Source: Haematococcus lacustris
Taxonomy: Eukaryota; Chlorophyta; Chlorophyceae; Chlamydomonadales; Haematococcaceae
DNA length: 64,000 nucleotides
Assembly (NCBI GenBank): GCA_030144725.1
Contig: JASKMD010000003.1
Location: 3,277,286 to 3,341,285 of the forward strand
Reading direction: 5' to 3'
Under the pieces are notes generated by a model. The model searched no databases, was not told where the DNA came from, and saw nothing but the letters and a program-made list of their open reading frames with translations. Below, one piece after another: positions 52,782 through 62,897 of this stretch. Position 1 is the first letter of the stretch; each line of letters opens with the position of its first letter. The position numbers were made by a program, and so were the translations under genes.

Positions 52782-54932
52782 ATGAAGAAGTCATCAGCAG
52801 GCGACGTGAACAAGGGCCAGCAGTTGCAGGGCCTGCATGGCCTGCCAGCGGAACTCCTGGATGCAGTCCTGAGCCAGCTTGATGCACACAGTAGGCTGCC
52901 AGTCTTCAGGACCAGCAAGCTCCTGGCCACAGCTCTGCTGCGGATGTGTCCAAGGATCCGGCTGACCTACCCAACCCAGCATGACATCATTGGGCAACAC
53001 CTTCGTGAGCTGGCTCCCTTCCTGACTGAGGTCCTGCGCAACAGGCAGCAACCAAAGCTGCACCTCACACTGCTGCCAGCCAGAAGCCTCACAGATGCAA
53101 CAACGCTAATTCCAGTTCCAGCAGTAGAAAATGCGACCCAACTGGTTGCCTGGATGCTGGGGGCAGTGCCGCTGTGTGGGGCAGTTGACAGCCTGACTTT
53201 CAAGTGGCGACGCGGCTTGGATCTTCCATGGGAGCCTGACTTCAGCGCAACCCTGGCGTCCTCCTTCCCCTCTGTGACAAGCCTGACCTTTTTGGAAGGC
53301 AGCTTTAGCATAGATCACTTGGCCAAAGCCATAAGCCACCCCCTGCTGTCGCCACGGCTGCTGCACCTGAAACTCGAGCTCGTTATCATTCCACATGAAG
53401 GCCAGCCTGGCAGGTCTCCCTTCATTGACAGCAGGCTGCAGGAACTCCGCCTGCATGATGTTGTTGATCTGGACGAGGAGCCTGAGTTCCTGTATGGGCT
53501 GCTGCCCTTACCGCCCACCCTGACTCAGCTGGAAGTGATAGGTGTTTACGGAGATCGTTGGGATTGGGTAAGACTGGCAGCGGCTGTGAGCAGCTTGGCA
53601 CAGTTGCAGCAGCTAAGGCTGTTTAATGAGAAGACAGAGTATGACAGCCTTAGGCCAGATTTCATGGCACTGCTGTCAGCGCTGGCCCACCTACCCAGCC
53701 TGCACACTCTGGAGATGTTTGAAGATGTGGTGGGCCAGGAGCAGCTGGACGCCTTGCTGGCACTCACCAAGATTACATGCCTGAGCATAATGCAGCTTGA
53801 TGGCCTGACCTCCTCCCGGGCCAGTGCAGCCTGCAGCTGGAGGCAGCTGAAGGTGCACACGATGGACTGGGACACAGCCGCTGACCTGCCCCTGCACAAC
53901 CTCACTCACCCTCTGCACCTGCATCAATTGGTAGGGGACATCGAGGAAACAAGTGTAGAGTTGCTGGCTGCAGCTGAGCTCAACCTGTGTGAGCGCAACA
54001 AGGCAGGGCTGGAGGTGGAAGACATGTGGCTGAGCCAGGCCACTGTGGACCTGCTGACTGAGCAATACCTCAACCACAGCCACCCTACTGCCCAGCAGCC
54101 CCCCCACCCCACTGTGGCCAGCAGCAGCAGCCACTCAGGTCCCAGCACCAGCCTGGCCAGCAGCAGCAGCCACTCAGGTCCCAGCATCAGCCTGGCCAGC
54201 AGCAGCAGCCACTCAGGTCCCAGCACCAGCCTGGCCAGCAGCAGCAGCCACTCAGGTCCCAGCATCAGCCTGGCCAGCAGCAGCAGCCACTCAGGTCCCA
54301 GCACCAGCCTGGCCAGCAGCAGCAGCCACTCAGGTCCCAGCATCAGCCTGGCCAGCAGCAGCAGCCACTCAGGTCCCAGCACCAGCCTGGCCAGCAGCAG
54401 CAGCCACTCAGGTCCCAGCACCAGCCTGGCCAGCAGCAGCAGCCACTCAGGTCCCAGCACCAGCCTGGCCAGCAGCAGCAGCCACTCAGGTCCCAGCACC
54501 AGCCTGGCCAGCAGCAGCAGCCACTCAGGTCCCAGCATCAGCCTGGCCAGCAGCAGCAGCCACTCAGGTCCCAGCACCAGCCTGGCCAGCAGCAGCAGCC
54601 ACTCAGGTCCCAGCATCAGCCTGGCCAGCAGCAGCAGCCACTCAGGTCCCAGCACCAGCCTGGCCAGCAGCAGCAGCCACTCAGGTCCCAGCACCAGCCT
54701 GGCCAGCAGCAGCAGCCCTGAGGGGCACATCACGCCAGGGAGGCCAGGCAGCAGCATTGGGGAGGGTGGGCAGCAGGTGTTAGCGGCAAAGGGCCAGGCT
54801 CTCATGCAGCGCCTAGGCTGTTACGTGAAGGAGCTGCACATCAGAATGCGAGAGGGCGAAGAACCTCTGTCCTCAGACGCCCGGCAAGCCTTAGCTGTCC
54901 TGTTCCCGAATGCAGTCATCAATGGTGAATAG
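52782..54932 (+). CDS. F-box-like/leucine-rich-repeat protein, copy G, with expanded Ser-rich repeat
   Basis: Intact 716 aa frame (MKKSSAGDVNKGQQLQGLHG). F-box-like LPAELLDAVLSQLDAHSRLP and VFRTSKLLATALLRMCPRIR. LRR strands: SVTSLTFLEGSF, LLHLKLELVI, LQELRLHDVV, PPTLTQLEVIGV, LAQLQQLRLF, LPSLHTLEMFE, ITCLSIMQLDGL. The linker holds 15 copies of a 13-residue unit SSSHSGPS(T/I)SLAS, compared with one in A, B, C, D and H and three in F, which explains its extra length. C-terminus LMQRLGCYVKELHIRM and ARQALAVLFPNAVINGE. Intact sister of pseudogene F. Candidate SCF substrate receptor by family; the Ser/Thr-rich repeat could be heavily phosphorylated or O-glycosylated (inference). Confidence 0.78.
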   Translation: MKKSSAGDVNKGQQLQGLHGLPAELLDAVLSQLDAHSRLPVFRTSKLLATALLRMCPRIRLTYPTQHDIIGQHLRELAPFLTEVLRNRQQPKLHLTLLPARSLTDATTLIPVPAVENATQLVAWMLGAVPLCGAVDSLTFKWRRGLDLPWEPDFSATLASSFPSVTSLTFLEGSFSIDHLAKAISHPLLSPRLLHLKLELVIIPHEGQPGRSPFIDSRLQELRLHDVVDLDEEPEFLYGLLPLPPTLTQLEVIGVYGDRWDWVRLAAAVSSLAQLQQLRLFNEKTEYDSLRPDFMALLSALAHLPSLHTLEMFEDVVGQEQLDALLALTKITCLSIMQLDGLTSSRASAACSWRQLKVHTMDWDTAADLPLHNLTHPLHLHQLVGDIEETSVELLAAAELNLCERNKAGLEVEDMWLSQATVDLLTEQYLNHSHPTAQQPPHPTVASSSSHSGPSTSLASSSSHSGPSISLASSSSHSGPSTSLASSSSHSGPSISLASSSSHSGPSTSLASSSSHSGPSISLASSSSHSGPSTSLASSSSHSGPSTSLASSSSHSGPSTSLASSSSHSGPSTSLASSSSHSGPSISLASSSSHSGPSTSLASSSSHSGPSISLASSSSHSGPSTSLASSSSHSGPSTSLASSSSPEGHITPGRPGSSIGEGGQQVLAAKGQALMQRLGCYVKELHIRMREGEEPLSSDARQALAVLFPNAVINGE
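54131..54715 (+). repeat. 39 bp coding minisatellite, 15 units
   Basis: Fifteen exact-length units starting ccactcaggtcccagca(c/t)c and ending agcagcag. The third-codon change ACC/ATC (Thr/Ile) alternates T I T I T I T T T T I T I T T, suggesting duplication of 78 bp pairs as well as single units. Confidence 0.95.
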
Positions 54933-55682
54933 CAGTGGGGACACTGCATGGCTGTGTGCCCTCCCTGCTACCCCACACTGCATCATGATGAATCACAGGC
55001 TGGCTGGGGTGAGCTGAGGTGTGCCGTGAGGTGCAGCGGCATTGCCATGATGTGCTGTGGCCATGTGCTGGGTGGTGATGGTGGACTAATGGTGGTGCAG
55101 TGATGGCGTGCATGTGACAAGGTATTGCTTGCTGTCTTCATTAGTTAGCCTTCTATTCTGGAGTTTCACAACCTGCTATGGTGCTATTTCTACGCTGTTG
55201 GGAAGACATCCAATAGTATGTGTGTGTAGCAGCTGCGAGTCCCTTCACTACTGGCGGCAATAATAACATTTGAATCAGTACGCAGCATACTGGCATACCC
55301 TAACATCTGTCACACCCACCTCTCGCTTCCCAGCCAGCTAGGTAGGGGCCCCTCATCTCAGGCCTTCTTCTCTATTTTCAGCGTCGATACGTCGCTCCCT
55401 CCTGCTCTCACCACTAGACAATGGATTACACTGGTGATGGCGAGCACAGCAGATGACGGCCCACATAAGATGATACAGAACAGTGTTGCATCGAAGACGC
55501 AGTCACCACAGGCTCAGCCCAGCCTAGCAGCCTGGCAGCACCCAGCAATAGAAATAGCCACCGGCATGCCCACCATTAAGTGTGCATTGCCCCACGGTGG
55601 GACGAACTGCACATCGTGCCAGTTGATGGAGCAAAGGCGCCGAGCTCAAGACTGGCGCCTAGCTCAGGACTGGATGACTGGT
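54933..55682. other. 3' flank of copy G
   Basis: No gene. Homologous to the flanks of F and H (ctgcatcatgatgaatcaca, gatgacggcc, cagcctagcagc). It lies tail to tail with the - strand gene ending at 55683. Confidence 0.6.
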
Positions 55683-58116
55683 TCACAGCTTGGGTTGCAG
55701 CATCATGCCCATGTGCTGTGGCACAGCTGTTGGCTGGGACAGCACAGGCTCAGCAGCTGCACCCGCCCCTGCAGCCCCAGCACCAGTCACAGCCCCAGCC
55801 GCACCTGATGCTCCCTGGGCAGGCTCAGCTGCTGCAGCTGCAGCTGGGGAGGAGGTGTGGGCAGCATCAGGAGGGGGTGTGACCGCCCCTGCAGCCCCTG
55901 AGCCTGCTCCTGCCCCTGTAGCCCCTGCTGCTGCGCCCCCTGATGCCCCCAGGCCCCCACCTGATGACCCCCCTGCTTGCTTTGGGCTGACTTGCTCCGC
56001 AGCTGTCACGCCATTGCCCTGGCTGGTCACATTGCAGGCGGCGCCCAGCTGCTCGTGCAGTCTCAGGCAGCGTGCCTCCCCTGCTGCCACCAGCGCTTGC
56101 ATCAGGCTGGACACCACCTGGACCAACACAACAGACACAGCAACACCAGTAATGCTTGTTTCATCACTGGTCACACCCCCCAGGTCACACTCCCCACACC
56201 TCATGCTCACACCGCTGACACCAAACCTCCCCCCATGTCACACTGCCCTACTGTGGGGGCTGGAGAGGGCGGAGGGGGTCGTGAGCAGCCTGCGCTGCGC
56301 CGTGTTGGCGTGTAGGCCCACCGCCAGCTGCGCCAGGTCCGCCATGGCGACAGCCCACAGCCTGTCAGTGAGCAGGAAGGCGCAGGCCAGCTCCAGCCGC
56401 TGCAGGTCCAGGGCCAGGCTGGAGGCGGTGAGGGACAACTGGAACACACGGCGGGCGGCGGCTACGCACTCACGCTCGTTCTCGCCCTCCCCTGGGGAGG
56501 GTGGCAGGGGGAGGGGAGGGCAGGCAGGGCTGGGCAGGGCAGGGCAGGGCAGGGCAGGGCAGGGCAGGGCAGGGCAGGGCAGGGCAGGGCAGGGCAGGGC
56601 AGGGCAGGGCAGGGCAGGGCAGGGCAGGGCAGGGCAGGGCAGGGCAGGGCAGGGCAGGGCAGGGCAGGGCAGGGCAGGGCAGGGCAGGGCAGGGCAGGGC
56701 AGGGCAGGGCAGGGCAGGGCAGGGCAGGGCAGGGCAGGGCAGGGCAGGGCAGGGCAGGGCAGGGCAGGGCAGGGCAGGGCAGGGCAGGGCAGGGCAGGGC
56801 AGGGCAGGGCAGGGCAGGGCAGGGCAGGGCAGGGCAGGGCAGGGCAGGGCAGGGCAGGGCAGGGCAGGGCAGGGCAGGGCAGGGCAGGGCAGGGCAGGGC
56901 AGGGCAGGGCAGGGCAGGGCAGGGCAGGGCAGGGCAGGGCAGGGCAGGGCAGGGCAGGGCAGGGCAGGGCAGGGCAGGGCAGGGCAGGGCAGGGCAGGGC
57001 AGGGCAGGGCAGGGCAGGGCAGGGCAGGGCAGGGCAGGGCAGGGCAGGGCAGGGCAGGGCAGGGCAGGGCAGGGCAGGGCAGGGCAGGGCAGGGCAGGGC
57101 AGGGCAGGGCAGGGCAGGGCAGGGCAGGGCAGGGCAGGGCAGGGCAGGGCAGGGCAGGGCAGGGCAGGGCAGGGCAGGGCAGGGCAGGGCAGGGCAGGGC
57201 AGGGCAGGGCAGGGCAGGGCAGGGCAGGGCAGGGCAGGGCAGGGCAGGGCAGGGCAGGGCAGGGCAGGGCAGGGCAGGGCAGGGCAGGGCAGGGCAGGGC
57301 AGGGCAGGGCAGGGCAGGGCAGGGCAGGGCAGGGCAGGGCAGGGCAGGGCAGGGCAGGGCAGGGCAGGGCAGGGCAGGGCAGGGCAGGGCAGGGCAGGGC
57401 AGGGCAGGGCAGGGCAGGGCAGGGCAGGGCAGGGCAGGGCAGGGCAGGGCAGGGCAGGGCAGGGCAGGGCAGGGCAGGGCAGGGCAGGGCAGGGCAGGGC
57501 AGGGCAGGGCAGGGCAGGGCAGGGCAGGGCAGGGCAGGGCAGGGCAGGGCAGGGCAGGGCAGGGCAGGGCAGGGCAGGGCAGGGCAGGGCAGGGCAGGGC
57601 AGGGCAGGGCAGGGCAGGGCAGGGCAGGGCAGGGCAGGGCAGGGCAGGGCAGGGCAGGGCAGGGCAGGGCAGGGCAGGGCAGGGCAGGGCAGGGCAGGGC
57701 AGGGCAGGGCAGGGCAGGGCAGGGCAGGGCAGGGCAGGGCAGGGCAGGGCAGGGCAGGGCAGGGCAGGGCAGGGCAGGGCAGGGCAGGGCAGGGCAGGGC
57801 AGGGCAGGGCAGGCGCAGCAATGGGGGCTTGTCATGTGAACCCCCAAACACGTTCTGGGTGGTGAATAGCGTGGTGGGGTGATGGTGGCGGCAGGGTAGG
57901 TCAGGGCTAGCGGGGTATGTGTGTAGCAGGGGCAGGTGAGACGGCAAGGTGGCAGCTTGGCAAGATGGGCACCAGGGGCAGAATTAGGTGGTCATCAGGG
58001 TTAGGCTTGGCCGCGCACCTGTTCCCAGAGCATAGTCCGGGCAGTGGCCCCACCAGGCCTCACCCTCCAGCCCCTCCAGCTGGCCTGCCTCTAGCCTGAG
58101 GCCCTCAGGGCCGGAG
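55683..58116 (-). CDS. 3' part of an unknown gene with a giant pentanucleotide-repeat intron
   Basis: Three - strand exons read in order 58116-58019, 56491-56244 and 56117-55683. Exon a has GPEGLRLEAGQLEGLEGEAW and WWGHCPDYALG; it ends phase 1 at donor gtgcgc. Exon b starts after ccaccctccccag, keeps the frame (GEGENERECVAAARRVFQLS) and runs through a helical segment (LALDLQRLELACAFLLTDRL, AVAMADLAQLAVGLHANTAQ). Exon c (VVSSLMQALVAAGEARCLRL) follows acceptor ttggtccag and ends in an Ala/Gly-rich tail at the tga at 55683. The first intron (56492-58018) contains the GGGCA array. The 5' end lies beyond 58116 and was not resolved. The fold looks all-helical; I do not recognise the family. Confidence 0.5.
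56532..57812. repeat. (GGGCA)n pentanucleotide array, about 256 units
   Basis: About 1,281 bp of uninterrupted GGGCA on the + strand (TGCCC on -). No variant unit was noticed. It has no stop codon in any frame on either strand, producing long spurious ORFs (CPALP or AGQGR repeats). Relative to the - strand gene it lies in an intron just upstream of the acceptor at 56492, as a very long pyrimidine-rich tract. Confidence 0.97.
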
Positions 58117-58350
58117 CTGCCCTCACCTACACAGGGTGCGTAGTCCAAGTGTAGACTTTACAGCTTGATGCAGGAATCATGCCCTGGGCCCTGGGGCCTG
58201 TGCATGCGCGTGCCTAACCCTGCTTATCTATCTTGGGTAGGTGACTCTTCTTCAGCTTTTTTTCAGCTTGATACAGGAAGTAGTGCAAGGGGTCAGGCAC
58301 GTGCCCATCTATTTTGAGTAGGTGACTCTTCTTATTCTTTTTTTCTTCTC

Positions 58351-58728
58351 AGTGCCTCGCCTGGGGCTTCTGGCCTGACCCCGCTAAGTGGCCATGTCCT
58401 GGGGCAGCGCAGGTCCAGGCCCGGCCGGCAGCCCAGCTTGCAGCCTGACCTCATCAGCCTGGGCGGTGCTGCCACCTGGAGTCCTAACCCCAGCAGGCAG
58501 CCCAGCAGGCCCCTCTCAGTGGCCCAGCAGGTGCAGCAGGCTGGAGGCAGTCAGGCAGCAGGCATTGCGCGGGTGGGGCAGGTGGGGCTTTGCTTACCAG
58601 CCCTGAGCCACAAGCTGCAGCCTGCTGTGGGTGGGCTTGTGCTGTTGGTGGTCGCAGTTGGTGGCAGTGGCAGGCTGGTTGGTGCGTTGGCAAGGAGCTG
58701 GCTGGGTGGTTTAGGTGGAGGTTTGTAA
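58351..58728 (+). other. Possible + strand terminal exon
   Basis: A strong acceptor (ttctttttttcttctcag) ends at about 58350 and is followed by an open frame (ASPGASGLTPLSGHVLGQRR, LISLGGAATWSPNP, LPALSHKLQPAVGGLVLLVV) to a taa at 58728. It lies opposite and beyond the mapped part of the - strand gene. Without an upstream exon I cannot decide whether it is real. The stretch 58117-58350 holds two copies of aggtgactcttctt. Confidence 0.3.
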
Positions 58729-58820
58729 CCTTCAATGGGGCTGCACCGTGAGACTGCACCGTGTATGGCATGGGAGAGATGGGAGGGGTTGCTGCAACAA
58801 GCCCCCTACACAGAGCAGAT

Positions 58821-58950
58821 GAGGGCAGGGCTGGCCTGCGTTGCTGCTGCTGCTAGCCCCCTGATGAGGGCAGGGCTGGCCTGCCCTGCTGCTGCTGCTG
58901 CCCTGGCGAGGGCAGGGCTGGTCTGCACTGCTGCTGCTGCTGGTGCCCCC
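58821..58950. repeat. About 43 bp imperfect tandem repeat, three units
   Basis: Three units of gagggcagggctgg(c/t)ctgc followed by tgctgctgctgc and a variable spacer. No gene is recognised between 58729 and the leader of copy H at about 59145. Confidence 0.65.
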
Positions 58951-59144
58951 CAGGTGAAAAAATGTTATGGAAATGTTATGGAAATGTCGTGGTGCCCTTT
59001 GATGGAGCATTTCATCGTGTTGGTCAATTTCATCGTGTTGCGGTCCATTGCAGCACCGTTAACGCGGGTCAAAGAATTGTTCGACCACTTCGCGCTTCAG
59101 TAAAAAACCACATTGTTTACTAGTGGCCTGAAAGCCATACAGGA

Positions 59145-59355
59145 GGCGCATGTAAGGTCTTCACACCCGTTGGTTGGATCAGTTACCGGAGCAGGTCTAC
59201 TCCCACGTCTACTCCCAGGTCCTACCCTGTCCTGCCCTGTTGGTTTTACACTGACGCCTTGCACCAGGTAGGTCTCGCCGTGCACCAACAGTCTTATCTT
59301 TGCACTAATCGTCGTCTTGCTTTGCTATGCTATGCATTATGACGAGGTAGGCCCG
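59145..59355 (+). promoter_or_regulatory. Shortened 5' leader of copy H
   Basis: Matches the last part of the family leader only (gcgcatgtaaggtcttcaca), with donor-like cag|gtaggt near 59266 and acceptor-like gaggtag|gcccg before ATG 59356. The upstream part of the leader is missing. Confidence 0.5.
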
Positions 59356-61068
59356 ATGGAGAAGTTGTCAGCAGGCGACGTTGATGCGAGCCAGCATTTG
59401 CAGGGCCTGGTGGGCCTGCCAGCTGAACTCTTAGATGCAGTCCTGCGCCAGCTGGATGCAAGCAGCAGGTTGCCAGTCTTCAGGACCAGCAAGCTCCTGG
59501 CCACAGCTCTGCTGCGAGTAGTTCCAAGCATCCAGCTCGTCTACCCAACCCAGCATGACATCATTGGGGAACACCGATGTGAGCTGGCTCCTTTTCTGAT
59601 TGAAGTCCTGCTAAACAGGCAGCAACCAAAGCTGCACCTAAAACTGCATCCAGATTGTAGGCTGGTGCTTGCAATACAGCAGCGTGGGGAAGCAGAGCCA
59701 GCTGCTGCAGCATCAGATGCGACCCGCCTGCTTTCTTGGACGCTGGGGGCAGTGCAGCTGTGTGGGGCAGTTGATTGCCTGAGTATCGGCTGGTGTGAGG
59801 GCTGTGATCTTCCATTGGAGCCGGAGTTAAGCGCAGCCCTGGCTGCCTCCTTTCCCTCCCTGACGAGCCTAACCATACAGAGATGCAGCATAAGCATTGG
59901 TCACATGGCCAATGCCATCAACCACCCCCTGCTGTTGCCACGGCTGCTGCACCTGGACCTCCCGGTATGCAAAGTCTCACATCAAGGCGAGCTTGGCAGC
60001 CCTCCCTTCACTGGCAGCAGGTTGCAGAAACTCAGCCTGCGTAGTTGGGTTGAAGTGGACGGAGAGGATGAGTTCCTATCTGGACTGCTGCCCTTACCGC
60101 CCACCCTCACTCAGCTGGAAGTGCAGGGCTCGCACGCACATCAGTGGGATTGGGCCAGGATGGCAGAAATTGTGAGCAGCTTGACACAGTTGCAGCAGCT
60201 AAGGCTCTTTGATGAGTGGTCAGAGGGGTGCACGACTTGGTCAGGGTACATGGCACTGCTGCCAGCGCTGGCCCACCTACCCAGCCTGCAGACTCTGGAG
60301 ATGGATGATGCTGCGGTAGGCCAGGAGGAGCTGGACGCGTTCCTAGCACTCACTCAAATCACAAGCCTGAAGTTCTCGGAATTCTATGGCCTGACCTCCT
60401 CCCGGGCCAGCACACCCTGCAGCTGGAGGCAGCTGGAGGTGCACAGGATGGACTGGGTCACAGCCGCCTTCCTGCCCCTGCACAGCCTCACTCACCCTCT
60501 GCACCTGGATCAACTGGTAGGGAACATGATGGAGGACTTCGCATTGGGGAACATGATGGAGGCCTTCGGATTGGGGAACATGATGGAGGACATTGAGGAA
60601 CCGAGTATTGAGTTGCTGGCTGCAGCTGAGCTCAACCTGTGTGAGAGCAACAAGGCAGGGCTGGTGCTGGATGACTGCATGTTCCTGAGCAAGGCCACTC
60701 TGGACCTGCTTACTGAGCAATACCTCACCCACAGCCGCCACACTGCCCAGCAGCCCACCCACCCCTCTGTGGCCAGCAGCAGCAGCTACACAGGGCCCAG
60801 CACCAGCCTGGCCAGCAGCAGCAGCCCGGAGGGGCACATCACGCCAGGTGTACAAGGCAGCAGCAGTGGGGTGGGGGGGCAGCAGGGGGTTTTAGCAGCA
60901 GGGGGTCAGGTGCTCATGCAACGCCTCAGCCATTGTGTGAAGGCGGTGTACATCAGAGTGCCAGGACCTGGAGAGAAACATATGTCCCAAGCCAACCAGC
61001 AAGCCTTAGCTGTTCTGTTCCCAACGGCATACATCGGGTTCTCCTGGCCGTGGTGGATCCCTGCGTGA
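59356..61068 (+). CDS. F-box-like/leucine-rich-repeat protein, copy H (most divergent)
   Basis: Intact 570 aa frame (MEKLSAGDVDASQHLQGLVG). F-box-like LPAELLDAVLRQLDASSRLP and VFRTSKLLATALLRVVPSIQ. LRR strands: FPSLTSLTIQRCSI, LLHLDLPVCK, LQKLSLRSWV, PPTLTQLEVQGS, LTQLQQLRLFDE, LPSLQTLEMDD, ITSLKFSEFYGL. A triplicated 9-residue unit (GNMMEDFAL, GNMMEAFGL, GNMMEDIEE) from a 27 bp duplication sits at 60520-60598. The linker has one unit of the Ser repeat, here SYTGPSTSLASSSS, and the C-terminus is NQQALAVLFPTAYIGF. It is the most divergent intact copy in the window. Candidate SCF substrate receptor; target unknown. Confidence 0.75.
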   Translation: MEKLSAGDVDASQHLQGLVGLPAELLDAVLRQLDASSRLPVFRTSKLLATALLRVVPSIQLVYPTQHDIIGEHRCELAPFLIEVLLNRQQPKLHLKLHPDCRLVLAIQQRGEAEPAAAASDATRLLSWTLGAVQLCGAVDCLSIGWCEGCDLPLEPELSAALAASFPSLTSLTIQRCSISIGHMANAINHPLLLPRLLHLDLPVCKVSHQGELGSPPFTGSRLQKLSLRSWVEVDGEDEFLSGLLPLPPTLTQLEVQGSHAHQWDWARMAEIVSSLTQLQQLRLFDEWSEGCTTWSGYMALLPALAHLPSLQTLEMDDAAVGQEELDAFLALTQITSLKFSEFYGLTSSRASTPCSWRQLEVHRMDWVTAAFLPLHSLTHPLHLDQLVGNMMEDFALGNMMEAFGLGNMMEDIEEPSIELLAAAELNLCESNKAGLVLDDCMFLSKATLDLLTEQYLTHSRHTAQQPTHPSVASSSSYTGPSTSLASSSSPEGHITPGVQGSSSGVGGQQGVLAAGGQVLMQRLSHCVKAVYIRVPGPGEKHMSQANQQALAVLFPTAYIGFSWPWWIPA

Positions 61069-61754
61069 CTGTGTGCTTTCCCTTCTACCCCACACTGCAT
61101 CATGATGGCACGCAAGCTGGCTGGGGTGGGCTGAGGTGTGCCGTGAGGTGCGGTGCCACAGAGATGTGCCGTGGTCATGTGCTGGGTAATGATGGTCGAC
61201 CCTGAGCTGATCACCCAGAAGAAGCTGGCTGTGGGCTGCTGAGACGGTCATGTGCTGGGTAGTGATGGTTGACCCTGAGCCCATCACCTAGATCAACCTG
61301 TTGGTGGTGAAGTGATGTGCGGTGTGCCCTGCCTGACACAGGCCAGGCCCATAGTGTCAGCCAGTGGATGCCTTATGTGCCCTTCACTCCCTGCTTGCCC
61401 AACCACCATCCTCCCAGCCCCCTTGAAACAGAGTTGTTTTAATGCTAGGATGCATGATAGGATTTCACGTTGTTCATGCGTGTGCCTGGATGTTCTGAAC
61501 TGGCTCTTACACTTTACCCCATGGGCCGGCTCTCACAAGGCTGCCAGGTGTCGGCGTGTGTGTGTCAAGGGTTTATTTGCTTTCTTGTCAAGCTGGTCTT
61601 CCGTTCTGGAGTTCTGGAATCTGCTGGAGTACGGGAGTTTCACAATCTGCTATAGAGTTACTACGACGCTGTCACCGGTGCTACTACTGCGCTGTTTGGA
61701 AGACCTCTCTCTCCCCAGCCAGCTAGGTAGCGCAGTCTCATCACCTCATCCCTT
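61069..61754. other. 3' flank of copy H, left of the MITE
   Basis: No gene. Homologous to flanks of D, F and G, with an internal duplication of ggtcatgtgctgggtaatga-like sequence at about 61170-61270. Continues after the MITE at 62898. Confidence 0.6.
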
Positions 61755-62897
61755 CGTCGGAAAGTTTCGGACCTCTTCGCGACCCCTAATACGCGACTTA
61801 TCAGAGCCTCTTACTGGGCAGTGACTGATAGGTTCGGGGTACCTCTGATATGCGAGCAATGACAAAAGGAATGACCGGTTGCCTGACCTCTGTCCTACCT
61901 AATTCATAGGTAGTTTAGAGGGGTCTGGATCAGTGCTAAATGTGAGCCTATGAAGCTATGTATCTGTGGGAATCCATAGCTAATTCATAGGGCTCTAGAT
62001 CCCCTCTAAAAAGCGGTGAATTAGAGATGACACAGCTGTGATTTGTGGTAAATCAGAGGTGACTTAGTTGTGACTCAGTGGTAATTCAGAGGTGACTCAG
62101 CTGTGAATCAGAGGTGACTCAGCTGTGACTTCTTACTGCCATTTTCTGTCCCTGCCTCTTGATTCTATCGCATCTGTGCTGTGGCTGTTGCATCTTTGCT
62201 GTGGCTGGTCGCGAATGCACTGAGGTTGTTGGCTAGCTATGGCTGCCTGGCTTGTAGCTACGCTTCTGGCTGCGCTTCCTCGCTACTCCTGGCTGCTCCT
62301 GGCTGCTCCCGGCTGCTTATGTTCGAACTGTATGGCGTGGCAAAGGCTACACTACGACTTCCTTTGCCGAAGCTTCCTTTGCCGAAGCTTCATGCAATCA
62401 TCAATTTTATGCAGCTTGAGCCCTGTATGGTGAGTCACCAATGGTGACAGGCTGCCCCACCATTGGATGTACAGCCCACTTGCCAAAACTAAGCGCAAAT
62501 TGGTGGGACTGCTCCATAGCACGGAGCGGCTTGGTTTTCTCAGCAAGATTAGACATCAACGCATCATACGCTACTGGTGCAATACTGCGCAAATTATCGA
62601 TCCTTTAGTCCCAACTAGCCTCTGGTTCACTACATAATGGCCTCTAATTCACAGGCCGTGAATGTTGCCCTGTAAGCCTCTAAAACTGCTTTGATTCAGC
62701 TCTGATTTAGCCCTAATGGACCTCTAAAACACTCCTCATCCAGAGCCCCATGAATCAGTGCTTAATCAGTACTGAACTGACTGCTATGAAACACCTCTCA
62801 TTCGCCGCATATCAGCAGCCGCTGAAACAACGCACAATTACAGCGCTCTGAAAAGGTGCTAAGTTGCGGGTCATAAGAGGTCCGAAACTTTCCGACG
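61755..62897. mobile_element. 1.14 kb MITE with 23 bp perfect terminal inverted repeats
   Basis: The termini cgtcggaaagtttcggacct plus ctt (61755-61777) and its reverse complement (62875-62897) match at all 23 bases. The flanking family sequence (cctcatccc ... cacctacacccctcat) is continuous in flanks F and D, confirming insertion; a 2 bp TT duplication is possible but not certain. Inside are repeats of gaggtgactcagctgtga at 62045-62130 and further loose inverted similarity. No transposase is encoded. Confidence 0.85.

Noticed and set aside
56238..57947. Very long ORFs of CPALP or AGQGR repeats on both strands (450-730 codons)
   Set aside because: They are by-products of the stop-free GGGCA repeat, open in all six frames; only the short unique ends match a spliced - strand gene.
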